Part shown: positions 7,986-15,587 of the stretch, one piece after another
Layout of the letters: every line of letters starts with the position of its first letter
Position numbering within the stretch: position 1 is the first letter of the stretch
Source: an uncultured Mucilaginibacter sp.
GTDB lineage: Bacteria; Bacteroidota; Bacteroidia; Sphingobacteriales; Sphingobacteriaceae
Length of the DNA: 20,451 nucleotides
Assembly (NCBI RefSeq): GCF_946481715.1
Contig: NZ_CAMLOV010000095.1
Span: 1-20,451 of the forward strand
Direction: 5' to 3'
Translations under genes and position numbers: made by a program
Notes under the pieces: model-generated
What the model was told of the DNA's origin: nothing
The model's input: the letters and a program-made list of their open reading frames with translations, nothing else
Database searches by the model: none

Positions 7986-8924
7986 ATGAAAAAATCTGCT
8001 TTCCTGGTTGCTTTACTGCTTATTGTAAAGGTTTCGTTTGGCCAAACCGTTGTTGTACAGGGTACTGTTGTTGATGCGCAGGGCAAACCTGTGCCTTTTG
8101 CATTTGTAAGGGATTCGCAGCACCCCTCCGCTACTTATGCCGACCCTGATGGCAGTTACACTTTAAAAGCTGATGCAGCATCTAAGATAATAGCAACAGC
8201 CAAGGGCTATGGCACCGCAAATGCACCGGTAAAGGAAGGCGGCGTAAATATTACGTTACCCGCCGGCGATGGCAGTGCAGCAAGCACTTCGGCCGGGAAT
8301 ATGTTTAGTGTACACAGCGCAGGTAGTACCACTACTATACTGGGTAGTTTTGCAAGCACCACCGAAGTACAGGGCAGCAGGTACCTGTCTGAGAACTGGA
8401 TGCATGGCTATGCTGTCAGCAAGGATGATGCGGTGGTGCAAGACCCTGCCTTATTGTTTAACTACGATATGATGGGCGGCGATATGATATACACGGCAGA
8501 TCAAAAAGCAATAAACGTTGTGGATAGGGCCAGTGTTAAAACCATCTCCCTTTTCGACGATAAGGGCGTGGGTTCTACCTTTGCCTACGTACCTGCAGTT
8601 GATAACAGCCATTATGTAAAAGTGCTGGCAGGCGGCGCTAAATATAAAATATACAAGCAGATCATCATCCGTTATATGAAAGCCACTTACCAAACAAACG
8701 GCATGACGTCTACCGGTAACAAGTATGATGAATACGCGCCAACCTACCTTTACTTTTTTGCAAAGGGAGATGCCGCACCGGTAAAATTTACGCCGAAAAA
8801 GAAAGCCTTGAAAGAGCTTTTTGCCGCCGATGCCGATAAGCTGGATAAGTACATGTCGTCCGCAAAAGGCGACGTAGATAGCGACGCCTACCTTACCGCC
8901 CTGGGCGATGCAATGAACCAATAA
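7986..8924 (+). CDS. Secreted protein of unknown function with carboxypeptidase-regulatory-like domain
   Basis: A 312-residue protein. Residues 1-19 are a signal peptide (MKKSAFLVALLLIVKVSFG, mature end QTVVVQG), without a lipobox. Residues about 22-95 form a carboxypeptidase-regulatory-like beta-sandwich (VQGTVVDAQGKPVPFAFV, then YADPDGSYTLKADAASKIIA and GYGTANAP). A Ser/Thr/Ala/Gly-rich linker follows at about 93-122. The rest is unassigned and contains Tyr-rich beta segments (KYKIYKQIIIRYMKATY, APTYLYFFAKGD) and a Lys-rich helical tail (KKKALKELFAADADKLDKYM). The tail pattern recalls one seen at the end of other small secreted Bacteroidota proteins, from memory only. It lies behind the terminator of the SusCD operon with 158 bases between the genes, so it is probably a separate unit. 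I do not recognise the function. Confidence 0.8.
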   Translation: MKKSAFLVALLLIVKVSFGQTVVVQGTVVDAQGKPVPFAFVRDSQHPSATYADPDGSYTLKADAASKIIATAKGYGTANAPVKEGGVNITLPAGDGSAASTSAGNMFSVHSAGSTTTILGSFASTTEVQGSRYLSENWMHGYAVSKDDAVVQDPALLFNYDMMGGDMIYTADQKAINVVDRASVKTISLFDDKGVGSTFAYVPAVDNSHYVKVLAGGAKYKIYKQIIIRYMKATYQTNGMTSTGNKYDEYAPTYLYFFAKGDAAPVKFTPKKKALKELFAADADKLDKYMSSAKGDVDSDAYLTALGDAMNQ

Positions 8925-8935
8925 GCAAATGTAAC

Positions 8936-8987
8936 GGGGTAGGTTTTTGCCCTTACCCCCTGGCTTCCGGAATGCGAAAAGCCGGGG
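8936..8987 (+). terminator. Two overlapping, mutually exclusive hairpins after the 7986-8924 gene
   Basis: GGGGTAGG (8936-8943) can pair with CCTTACCCC (8951-8959) with one bulged T. The same C-run (8957-8960) plus GGCTT (8962-8966) can pair instead with AAGCCGGGG (8979-8987). No T-run follows either. This could be a weak 3' end or a stability element. Confidence 0.3.
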
Positions 8988-9059
8988 CCTGTAGGTTAGC
9001 GAAATGCCCTGGTTGCGGCGATTAGCCCACGACAATTTTAGAAAGAGATAAAGGCAAAT

Positions 9060-9118
9060 TTTTCTCCGATTTCCACAGAAATTCAAAGATTTTCACGGAT
9101 TTTCGGAATCGCCAAAAT
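9060..9118. repeat. Degenerate 10-bp periodic repeat, CACGGATTTT family
   Basis: Read in tens this stretch shows related units such as TTCCACAGAA, ATTCAAAGAT, TTTCACGGAT and TTTCGGAATC. Similar strings of alternating CACAG/CACGG and TTTT occur between genes in many environmental bacteria (from memory). It leads directly into the better-preserved array at 9121. Confidence 0.45.
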
Positions 9119-9120
9119 AG

Positions 9121-9236
9121 CTGTACGAAACTGTACGAAAGTGTACGAGGTTGTACGAAACTGTGCGAGATTGTACGAAACTGTGCGAATTTGTACGGCA
9201 AGTGTACGAACTGTACGGAAAATAAATTTCGTACAA
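9121..9236. repeat. Tandem array of ten decamers, consensus TGTACGAAA, plus one inverted copy
   Basis: Ten units follow with a 10-base period (one step of 11): CTGTACGAAA twice, then GTGTACGAGG, TTGTACGAAA, CTGTGCGAGA, TTGTACGAAA, CTGTGCGAAT, TTGTACGGCA, AGTGTACGAA and CTGTACGGAA, ending at 9220. Units 4-5 and 6-7 form a 20-bp higher-order duplication. An exact inverted copy, TTTCGTACAA, lies at 9227-9236 and could pair with any forward unit. There are no unique spacers, so it is not a CRISPR array. The period is close to one helical turn. Function unknown. Confidence 0.9.
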
Positions 9237-9244
9237 CGGTAGCC

Positions 9245-9281
9245 AAAAAAGGGGCCTTGCATCATGCAAGGCCCCCTTTTT
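9245..9281 (-). terminator. Bidirectional terminator after the DoxX gene
   Basis: GGGGCCTTGC (9251-9260) pairs perfectly with GCAAGGCCCC (9266-9275) around ATCAT. On the minus strand the stem is followed by TTTTTT (9250-9245) and it begins right after the DoxX stop codon at 9280. On the plus strand CC and a T-run follow, so it can work both ways. Confidence 0.92.
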
Positions 9282-9687
9282 ATTTTTTATCTACGCTGTA
9301 AGCACCCGGGCCAATAAAAAATAGCCCTGCAAATACAATAGCATCTTCTATAGCATGCGAGGCCTCCGTCATGCCGTCGCCCTTACCAAAGTGCGATGCA
9401 ACCGCTACTATCATGTTGATTAACAACAACAAACAAACCGGGCGAAAGGCTAAGCCTAATATCAGCAAAGCACCGCCTACGGTTTCGGTAAGTGCCGCCA
9501 ATAACCCCCAAACCATAGGCAAAAAGGTGATACCCACGTACTTTGTCGAGCCGCCCAGCCCCGTCCACATGTCCTTGCCGCCCATTAGCTTTGGGTAGCC
9601 ATGGTAAATAAACATAGCCCCTATCCCTACACGGATGATAAGAAGGCCAAGATCGCGATATTTGCTTAAACTGCTTAAATATGCCAT
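9280..9687 (-). CDS. DoxX-family inner-membrane protein
   Basis: A 135-residue protein with four hydrophobic helices, the usual DoxX layout. The first helix carries the family pattern LLIIRVGIGAMFIYHGYPKLMGG; later helices are WGLLAALTETVGGALLILGL, VCLLLLINMIVAVASHF and EDAIVFAGLFFIGPGAYS. In the family these are small membrane proteins of poorly defined role, some tied to redox or thiosulfate metabolism, so no reaction is assigned. The ATG at 9687 lies 12 bases after the stop codon of the LD-carboxypeptidase gene, so both form one operon that ends at the terminator directly downstream. The pairing gives no clear functional link. Confidence 0.9.
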   Translation of the reverse strand: MAYLSSLSKYRDLGLLIIRVGIGAMFIYHGYPKLMGGKDMWTGLGGSTKYVGITFLPMVWGLLAALTETVGGALLILGLAFRPVCLLLLINMIVAVASHFGKGDGMTEASHAIEDAIVFAGLFFIGPGAYSVDKK

Positions 9688-9699
9688 ATAAATATATAA

Positions 9700-10671
9700 T
9701 TAGATGTATTGGTAACCTATGGTAACACCCTCTTGTTTTACCGTGAGGCTTAACGGTGCACCCAATATTAGGCTGCAATTGTTAGGTACATGCCCCGCCG
9801 GGAAATCGAAACATACAGGGTAATTATACTCACTTACAACGTCCATCACCATCTCGGGTATGCTTTGCCCAAAGGGGATGTCGTTGTCCTTCATGTCGGT
9901 AAAGCCGCCAACTATCAATCCGGCAAGGTTTTTAAGTTTTCCGGCCCGTTTAAGGCAGCGCAGCATACGGTCTACCGAGTAGAGGTATTCGCCCACATCC
10001 TCTATAAACAGTATCTTGCCGCTATAGTCAACATCGCTCACAGAGCCATTTACGGCAACCAATAGCGATAGGTTGCCGCCTATGAGCACCGCGCTTGAAT
10101 TGCCTGTGCGGTTAAGTGCATTAGGCGGTATTTGATAGGCCAAATCTTGGCCAAACAGGGCCATGCGCAAGGTCTCCAGCGAATAAGCGGATGCATCCGG
10201 GATATTCAGCGGCATTTGCCCGTGTATACAAGCCAAATCGTAGTTACCAATAACATGCGAATGCAGCAAAGTGATATCGCTGAAACCCACTATCCACTTA
10301 GGGTTTGCGCCAAGTTTGCTAAAATCAACAAGGTCTATCATGCGTATGGTGCCGTAACCCCCGCGTGCTGCAATGATGGCTTTAATGCTGTCATCGTCAA
10401 TAAACCGCTGCATATCTATGGCACGCAGGGCATCATCGCCTGCAAACTGGTTGTATGATGCCTGTACGGTTTCACCCAATACAACTTCCAAACCCCAGCT
10501 TTGCAACAAACTAATAGCATCCGTCATGGGGAAAGGCAGCTTCTTTGCGGGGCATGTAATGGCTACCTTATCGCCTTTTTTGAGGTAAGGAGGAATAATA
10601 AAGTACAAAAGTCCAGAATTCTGCATAAGTCCCAGTGGATTGGTAAATAAATGTAATACGATAAGGTTCAT
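9700..10671 (-). CDS. LD-carboxypeptidase, peptidase family S66
   Basis: A protein of up to 323 residues with the S66 fold. Landmarks counted from the 10671 start: PPYLKKGDKVAITCPAKK at the start of the domain (about 27-44), ARGGYG (102-107), the nucleophile elbow GFSDIT with Ser131, IEDVGE with Glu224, and PAGHVPNN with His294. These are the Ser-Glu-His triad of the family. S66 enzymes cleave the terminal D-Ala from the tetrapeptide of recycled murein in the cytoplasm; relatives of the MccF type detoxify microcin-like compounds. There is no signal peptide, consistent with a cytoplasmic enzyme. The true start may be the ATG at 10626 (MQNSGLLYFIIPPYL), because the extra N-terminal 15 residues are not part of the domain. 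It is the first gene of a two-gene operon with the DoxX gene and divergent from metG. Confidence 0.9.
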   Translation of the reverse strand: MNLIVLHLFTNPLGLMQNSGLLYFIIPPYLKKGDKVAITCPAKKLPFPMTDAISLLQSWGLEVVLGETVQASYNQFAGDDALRAIDMQRFIDDDSIKAIIAARGGYGTIRMIDLVDFSKLGANPKWIVGFSDITLLHSHVIGNYDLACIHGQMPLNIPDASAYSLETLRMALFGQDLAYQIPPNALNRTGNSSAVLIGGNLSLLVAVNGSVSDVDYSGKILFIEDVGEYLYSVDRMLRCLKRAGKLKNLAGLIVGGFTDMKDNDIPFGQSIPEMVMDVVSEYNYPVCFDFPAGHVPNNCSLILGAPLSLTVKQEGVTIGYQYI

Positions 10672-10711
10672 CTTCCGTCGTTCGGACTTTCTGTCTTCCC
10701 GACTAAAAACT

Positions 10712-10719
10712 TATCTTTG
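10712..10719 (+). promoter_or_regulatory. metG promoter -7 element
   Basis: TATCTTTG matches the Bacteroidota -7 consensus TAnnTTTG. Transcription should start near 10725, leaving about 20 bases before the metG ATG at 10744. No clear -33 element is seen. It rules out a TTG start at 10717 that lies within the element. Confidence 0.6.
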
Positions 10720-10743
10720 CAAATTAATAAACATCCCCGCTTA

Positions 10744-12810
10744 ATGTCGCAACTTAATAAATATAAAAGATATACCATTACCTCGGCACTGCCTTACGCC
10801 AACGGGCCACTGCATATAGGCCACCTGGCCGGCGCATACCTGCCTGCTGATATTTTTGTGCGTTACCTGCGGTTGATGAAAAAAGATGTGGTATACATTT
10901 GCGGGTCCGACGAGCATGGTGCAGCGATCACCATAAAGGCAAAAAAGGAAGGCACTACCCCACAGGCAATTATTGATAAGTACCACAACCAGATAAAAGA
11001 TAGTTTTGCGGAGTTTGGGATATCGTTTGATATTTACCATCGTACCTCATCCGCCATTCACCACGACCTTTCGCAGGAGTTTTTCCTCAATTTATACGAG
11101 AAGGGGGAATTTATAGAGAAGTTTTCGGAGCAGTATTACGATGAAGAATTCGACCAGTTTTTGGCCGACCGCTATATCACCGGTACCTGCCCGGTTTGCA
11201 GTTATGATAAAGCCTATGGCGACCAATGCGAAAACTGCGGTACCTCGTTAAACCCTACAGATCTGATAAACCCGGTATCAAGCCTTAGCAATAAAGCCCC
11301 AGTGTTAAAACCAACCAAACACTGGTTTCTACCGCTTGATAAATATCAGCCATGGCTGGAGAAGTGGATAGATGAGAAAGAAGGCGAATGGAAAGTAAAT
11401 GTTTTTGGGCAGTGCCGGTCCTGGCTAAAATCGGGGTTACAGCCACGCTCGATGACCCGCGACCTGGATTGGGGGATAGATGTACCGCTGGAAGAAGCCA
11501 AAGGTAAAAAGCTTTACGTATGGATGGATGCGCCGATAGGTTATATATCTGCCACAAAACAATGGGCGATAGATAATGGAAAGGATTGGCAACTGTACTG
11601 GAAAAAGCAAGAAAACGTTGAAGATGAGGCCTGCCTGATGCACTTTATTGGTAAGGACAATATTGTGTTCCATTGCATTATTTTCCCTGCTATATTGAAG
11701 GCGCATGGCGATTATATTTTGCCGCAAAATGTGCCTGCGAACGAATTTTTAAATCTGGAAGGCGACAAGCTTTCTACATCGCGCAACCATGCGGTTTGGC
11801 TGCACGAATACCTGGAAGAGTTTCCGGGCAAGCAGGATGAGTTGCGTTATGTGCTAACGTCGATCCTCCCCGAAACCAGCGACAGCGAGTTTACCTGGAA
11901 AGATTACCAGGCACGCGTGAATAACGAATTGGTTGCTATATTAGGCAATTATGTAAACCGTATATTGGTTTTAATGCATAAATATTACGATGGGAAGGTT
12001 GAAAGCAGCAACCCGGTTATAAAGCTTACGGATGCTAAAGTAGATGCTGAACTGGGCGGCCATTACGATGAGTTGGGCAAAAATCTGGAGAGCTATCGTT
12101 TCCGTGCGGCGCTGCAAAATGTAATGGATATGGCTCGTATGGGCAACCGTTACCTTACCGAGCAAGAACCCTGGAAAACCATAAAAACCGATCCGGAGGC
12201 TGCTAAAACGGCTTTGCATAACAACCTGGTATTGGTTGGGCACATTGCCACCTGCCTGCAGCCGTTTTTACCGGGTACGGCAGCCAAAATATTCGGGATG
12301 CTGAATGTTAATGCAGTAGCTTTTGACCAGGAAATGGAGTTTACAAACGGGCACCAGCTAAACCCGGCGGCTTTATTGTTTGCGAAAGTAGAAGACGAGG
12401 CAATGGATATTCAGATTCAAAAACTGGCTGATAAAAAGCAAGCCTCGGCTGTAAAAGTAGTTGCACCGGTCATTCCGGCAAAAGCAAATATTACCTTTGA
12501 TGATTTTGCCGGGTTGGATATCCGTACCGGCACTATATTGGCTGCGGAGAAGGTTGCCAAAACCAAGAAACTGTTGAAGCTTACCATAGATACGGGTATC
12601 GATCAGCGCACCGTAGTATCGGGCATTGCAGAACATTACGAAACGGAAGCTATTATTGGCAAGCAGGTAAGCATACTGGTAAACCTGGAGCCGCGCGAGA
12701 TAAAAGGCATTCTGTCGCAAGGCATGATATTGATGGCCGAGAATGCACAGGGTAAACTAAGCTTTGTAACGCCAGCGGACGAAATGCCGGACGGATCGGT
12801 AATAAGATAG
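10744..12810 (+). CDS. metG: Methionyl-tRNA synthetase with C-terminal tRNA-binding domain
   Basis: A 688-residue class I synthetase that charges tRNA(Met) with methionine using ATP in the cytoplasm. The Rossmann fold begins RYTITSALPYANGPLHIGHL, with the HIGH signature at residues 24-27. A C-x2-C...C-x2-C zinc knuckle lies at Cys149, Cys152, Cys162 and Cys165. The KMSKS loop is present as KLSTS at 342-346 (NLEGDKLSTSRN). The alpha-helical anticodon-binding domain follows, with MARMGNRYLTEQEPWKT near residue 460. From about 582 to the end there is a Trbp111-like OB-fold tRNA-binding domain (DFAGLDIRTGTILAAEKV, VNLEPREIKGILSQGMILMA), so this is the long, dimerising form. The start at 10744 is chosen because the promoter's -7 element lies at 10712-10719. 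No terminator is seen before the tRNA gene. Confidence 0.97.
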   Translation: MSQLNKYKRYTITSALPYANGPLHIGHLAGAYLPADIFVRYLRLMKKDVVYICGSDEHGAAITIKAKKEGTTPQAIIDKYHNQIKDSFAEFGISFDIYHRTSSAIHHDLSQEFFLNLYEKGEFIEKFSEQYYDEEFDQFLADRYITGTCPVCSYDKAYGDQCENCGTSLNPTDLINPVSSLSNKAPVLKPTKHWFLPLDKYQPWLEKWIDEKEGEWKVNVFGQCRSWLKSGLQPRSMTRDLDWGIDVPLEEAKGKKLYVWMDAPIGYISATKQWAIDNGKDWQLYWKKQENVEDEACLMHFIGKDNIVFHCIIFPAILKAHGDYILPQNVPANEFLNLEGDKLSTSRNHAVWLHEYLEEFPGKQDELRYVLTSILPETSDSEFTWKDYQARVNNELVAILGNYVNRILVLMHKYYDGKVESSNPVIKLTDAKVDAELGGHYDELGKNLESYRFRAALQNVMDMARMGNRYLTEQEPWKTIKTDPEAAKTALHNNLVLVGHIATCLQPFLPGTAAKIFGMLNVNAVAFDQEMEFTNGHQLNPAALLFAKVEDEAMDIQIQKLADKKQASAVKVVAPVIPAKANITFDDFAGLDIRTGTILAAEKVAKTKKLLKLTIDTGIDQRTVVSGIAEHYETEAIIGKQVSILVNLEPREIKGILSQGMILMAENAQGKLSFVTPADEMPDGSVIR

Positions 12811-12839
12811 ATGCTTAGGTGTGCAGATGTGCAAATGTG

Positions 12840-12871
12840 TTTGACTAACTCAACCAAAATTTGCACCTTTG
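12840..12871 (+). promoter_or_regulatory. Candidate tRNA-Arg promoter
   Basis: TTTG (12840-12843) and CACCTTTG (12864-12871) are spaced by 20 bases. The latter differs from TAnnTTTG by one base. The expected start near 12877 would give a short 5' leader before the tRNA at 12923. Confidence 0.4.
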
Positions 12872-12922
12872 CATCCGGACAAGGAAATTCGAATTGAACA
12901 ACCGCAATCCGAAATAGAGATT

Positions 12923-12994
12923 GGTCCCGTAGTTCAACGGATAGAATAGGAGTTTCCTAAACTCTAGATATGAGTTCGATTCTCGTCGGGACCA
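12923..12994 (+). tRNA. tRNA-Arg (anticodon CCU, reads AGG)
   Basis: A 72-base cloverleaf. The acceptor stem GGTCCCG (12923-12929) pairs with CGGGACC (12987-12993), followed by discriminator A. The D stem is GTTC/GAAT. The anticodon stem GGAGT/ACTCT encloses the loop TTCCTAA with anticodon CCT at 12956-12958. The T stem ATGAG/CTCGT encloses TTCGATT. CCA is not encoded, as is usual in Bacteroidota. A terminator follows. Confidence 0.95.
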
Positions 12995-13008
12995 CAGAAG
13001 TCTAAGTT

Positions 13009-13041
13009 AAAGCCTGTAAATAAGTTATTTACGGGCTTTTT
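13009..13041 (+). terminator. Rho-independent terminator of tRNA-Arg
   Basis: AAAGCCTGTAAATA (13009-13022) pairs with TATTTACGGGCTTT (13026-13039), a 14-bp stem with one wobble pair and an AGT loop, ending in a run of five T. Confidence 0.85.
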
Positions 13042-13164
13042 GATTTTAGCGAAATGGCCATGTTAGCTGCACTAGCGAGCATGCTCATTTAAATCTTTAA
13101 CCTACGGCGTCAGAACGGTTCCCTCAGCACCAGTAATTATTTCGAAAGGGCAGGTAGCTAGAAG

Positions 13165-13209
13165 AAAAATCTCTAACACCTCATTAAAACAGAGGCATTA
13201 GAGATTTTT
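13165..13209 (-). terminator. Terminator of the GH5 gene
   Basis: AAAAATCTCTAA (13165-13176) and TTAGAGATTTTT (13198-13209) form a perfect 12-bp stem, extended inside by CCTC/GAGG after a mismatch. It lies 38 bases beyond the GH5 stop codon and is symmetrical, so it can also stop transcription coming from the tRNA side. The 13042-13164 stretch before it holds no gene; the only feature seen there is a 10-bp palindrome GAGCATGCTC at 13077-13086. Confidence 0.75.
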
Positions 13210-13247
13210 GGCAATTGGTAAAATGGCTTTATTGCCTTGTATTTACC

Positions 13248-14945
13248 TTATATTTTCACAAAGCCCCATTGCTGGTTACGACTTCCGGAGTACGTCCATT
13301 GATCAAGTGCGCCGCCGTTATTGAGCGAAAAGCCAGCAACATCCAATGCCTTTCCGCTATTTGCGTTAATAATTTTATAGTACCCGTTGTCGGTTATTTG
13401 AATAGACCATTTTTGATTTGCACCGCCGTTGTAGTCCCATAAATCTACCTGACCGCCATTACCGGTGCCGAAGCCATACATCTCCAAACATTTTCCGGTG
13501 GCATGCATCGGGGTTAACCGGTAGTAGCCTCCTCCGGCATCTTGTATTTTAAATTGCTGATTTGCGCCGGCTAAATATTCCCATTGGCTGGCCGGCGTTT
13601 GATTTGCACTACCCCAGCCGGCAATTTCCAGGGCTTTAAAGCTGTTCCTGTTATAAATTTGGTAAACTTGCCCAACCTGGATGGTTGACGATGCACTGTT
13701 TTGCGCGCCTTGTACCACTGCGGCTAAACCTTGCTGGTCGGCAACCCCGTTGGTTTGCCTGTTAATAAGCCTGAATGCATTATTTCCCTGCGATCCATCG
13801 TCAAAATAAAATGGACGCAAGCCATATTGCAACGCCTGGTGTGTGATATAATTAATATAATACGCCCTGCCGGCCTGGTGCAAGGTTAATGCATCCCCCG
13901 AAAGCGTTTGGAGCCTGCGGATAGCGCCATATTCTCCCAATATAACCGGAATACCCTTATCAACGAACTTCGTCTTCATCTTTGGAAACTCTGCGGGGGC
14001 ATCTGACTCGTCGCCGGAGGTGGCATTTCGTGAAACATCGGTTGTAGAGTGGTACCCATTGCCCCAATAATAGGCCATAGCGCCCCAACTTGCATCGGCG
14101 GCTAAGCCGGCAAAATTAAAGGGAGTGTAATAGTGTACTTCAACCATCAGGCGGTTGGCCGCCGGATCGGTGGGAAGGGTATTCATAAAGTTGTTAGTGT
14201 AATCAATATTTGTAGAGGGTCCCTGAACAAGCAGCACCCTGTAACTATTGCGCCCGCCGGTTGACCGAACCGCATTAACGAACGTTTGATGATAAGATAG
14301 TAAAACGCCCATGCCTGTAGCGTCTGATACAGCTGGCTCGTTTGCGCTGGCAAAAATTACATGTTCGTCAAATCCACGCATTTGGGTAGCTATTTGCTCC
14401 CAAAAAGCTTTTTGTTTGGCGTTAACGGCCGCCTGCGCACTGGTTGTGCAATTGTTCTCCAACCATCCGCCGTCCCAATGTACGTTTAATATCACGTACA
14501 AACCATCGTTAACGCAGTATTGAACAACCTGTTTCACCCTATCGAGCCAGGCTTGCTGGATTTGAGCGGTGGCGCTGTTGGAATAGTAATCCCAACTGCA
14601 CGGGATACGAACCGCAGTGAAACCGCTCTTTTTTACCTGGTCTATAAGTGCCTGGTTCACTGTAGGGTTGCCCCAATTTGTTTCGCCGCCTATTGCCTCG
14701 AGCGTGTTGCCGATATTCCACCCTAACTGGAATTTTGAAGCAAGCTGGGTTGCTGTACTGCTCACCCCCGTTTGATCGGGCGCAAGCGGCGATGTGTTGT
14801 AACTCGGATAGCTGGTCGCAGTCAGCGTTTTAGTGCTCGCTTTAGCAAACGGTTTAACATCAGGAGAAGCGGTTTGTTGTTTCGAGCACCTTGTCAATAG
14901 TGGGATTGCAAGAATGCATAAAAAATAGCTTAAAGTGTTTTTCAT
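13248..14945 (-). CDS. Secreted GH5-family glycanase with C-terminal ricin-type (CBM13-like) lectin domain
   Basis: A 565-residue enzyme. A hydrophobic signal sequence ends in LLTRC, so Cys20 may be lipidated, although Arg before Cys is unusual. A Ser/Thr/Pro-rich linker runs to about 65. The GH5 (beta/alpha)8 barrel covers about 66-415: FQLGWNIGNTLEA, Arg113 in VRIP, His156 in NVHWDGGW, the acid/base Glu203 in ANEP, His271 and Tyr273 in VHYYTP, and the nucleophile Glu338 in LGEYGA. Residues about 425-565 form a beta-trefoil with three repeats ending NQQF, NQKW and NQQW (ricin_B_lectin_2/CBM13). The family hydrolyses internal beta-1,4 links in cellulose, beta-glucan, xyloglucan or mannan; the exact substrate cannot be read here. 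The strand-8 motif is FYFDDG, with Phe381 where GH5 enzymes normally have Trp. It is divergent from the HTCS gene and probably controlled by it. Confidence 0.92.
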   Translation of the reverse strand: MKNTLSYFLCILAIPLLTRCSKQQTASPDVKPFAKASTKTLTATSYPSYNTSPLAPDQTGVSSTATQLASKFQLGWNIGNTLEAIGGETNWGNPTVNQALIDQVKKSGFTAVRIPCSWDYYSNSATAQIQQAWLDRVKQVVQYCVNDGLYVILNVHWDGGWLENNCTTSAQAAVNAKQKAFWEQIATQMRGFDEHVIFASANEPAVSDATGMGVLLSYHQTFVNAVRSTGGRNSYRVLLVQGPSTNIDYTNNFMNTLPTDPAANRLMVEVHYYTPFNFAGLAADASWGAMAYYWGNGYHSTTDVSRNATSGDESDAPAEFPKMKTKFVDKGIPVILGEYGAIRRLQTLSGDALTLHQAGRAYYINYITHQALQYGLRPFYFDDGSQGNNAFRLINRQTNGVADQQGLAAVVQGAQNSASSTIQVGQVYQIYNRNSFKALEIAGWGSANQTPASQWEYLAGANQQFKIQDAGGGYYRLTPMHATGKCLEMYGFGTGNGGQVDLWDYNGGANQKWSIQITDNGYYKIINANSGKALDVAGFSLNNGGALDQWTYSGSRNQQWGFVKI

Positions 14946-15587
14946 AAAAGATGGTTAGACTGGCGGCATATAAATTTGCCGCTATTAATAAATTGGTTAA
15001 TTGCATTTGAGCGTGTTGGGCAACCAACAAGGCAGTTCCCGTTCTGTATAAGGCAGAGCCCGGCATTAGTTTCATTTTTCGATAAGATAAAACAGGCCTG
15101 AACCGGTTTATTTTTTTAATTGGTTAAATCTTGTTTTTCTGGAGCAGAGGGCAATTAATAAAAACAAATGCCATTAAAGTCAACAAAACACAGCCGTTGG
15201 AATAACGGGTTTGTTTTAATTAGCAATATTTGGATTAGTAACAGGTTTATTAATTGAGTAGTAAAATTACAGAAGAAATAACTGAATGATAGGGGACAAA
15301 AATTAGAAAATAGGGTGCTTAATGTTAACTAAAAAAAAGCATAGAGGCCTCGTAAGGATTTTGATTAAATAGCAGCATTAAGCTGAAAGAAATTGATGAA
15401 TGGTACAGAAAGCGGGTTGTGATTGTTTCGATAAACATATTGAGTTAGTTGTTTTTTTGGCAACCAGGTATAGCAATTGAGGCTTTTATCGCTTTAATTA
15501 CGAATTTATCTTACTTTTATACTATCTTAGTGTACCGGCTTGCTCTGGCGCCAGGCCCCTGATTTGGAAGATCTCAAGTAAATTTCA
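14946..15587. other. 642-bp intergenic region between divergent GH5 and HTCS genes
   Basis: AT-rich and without a recognisable gene. Visible elements are: an inverted repeat GCGGCA...TGCCGC just upstream of the GH5 start (about 14964-14983); a direct repeat AATTGGTTAA at 14991-15000 and 15118-15127; the palindromes AACCGGTT (15101-15108) and GAGGCCTC (15344-15351); an inverted pair GCTTAATG (15317-15324) and CATTAAGC (15376-15383); a hairpin CCGTT-GGAAT-AACGG around 15194-15208; and a possible -7 element TACTTTTA at 15512-15519 for the HTCS gene. Control sites for the GH5 gene are expected here but none can be assigned with confidence. Confidence 0.6.

Noticed and set aside
9069..9080. DnaA box / replication origin near TTTCCACAG
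   Set aside because: A single imperfect match without a cluster of boxes or dnaA/dnaN nearby.
9121..9236. CRISPR array
   Set aside because: Units are only 10 bases, directly adjacent with no spacers, and no cas genes are present.
9022..9265. Two overlapping minus-strand open frames (74 and 60 codons) across the decamer array
   Set aside because: A 10-base unit without stop triplets keeps all frames open automatically; the predicted peptides are mere repeats of FVQFRTxSYS and have no signal or domain.
10717..10743. TTG start giving metG nine more residues
   Set aside because: The TTG lies inside the -7 promoter element at 10712-10719 and the extension (INKHPRL) has no homology value.
13077..13086. 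GAGCATGCTC palindrome beside the tRNA as an integration site
   Set aside because: No copy of the tRNA 3' end, no integrase and no mobile genes are present nearby.
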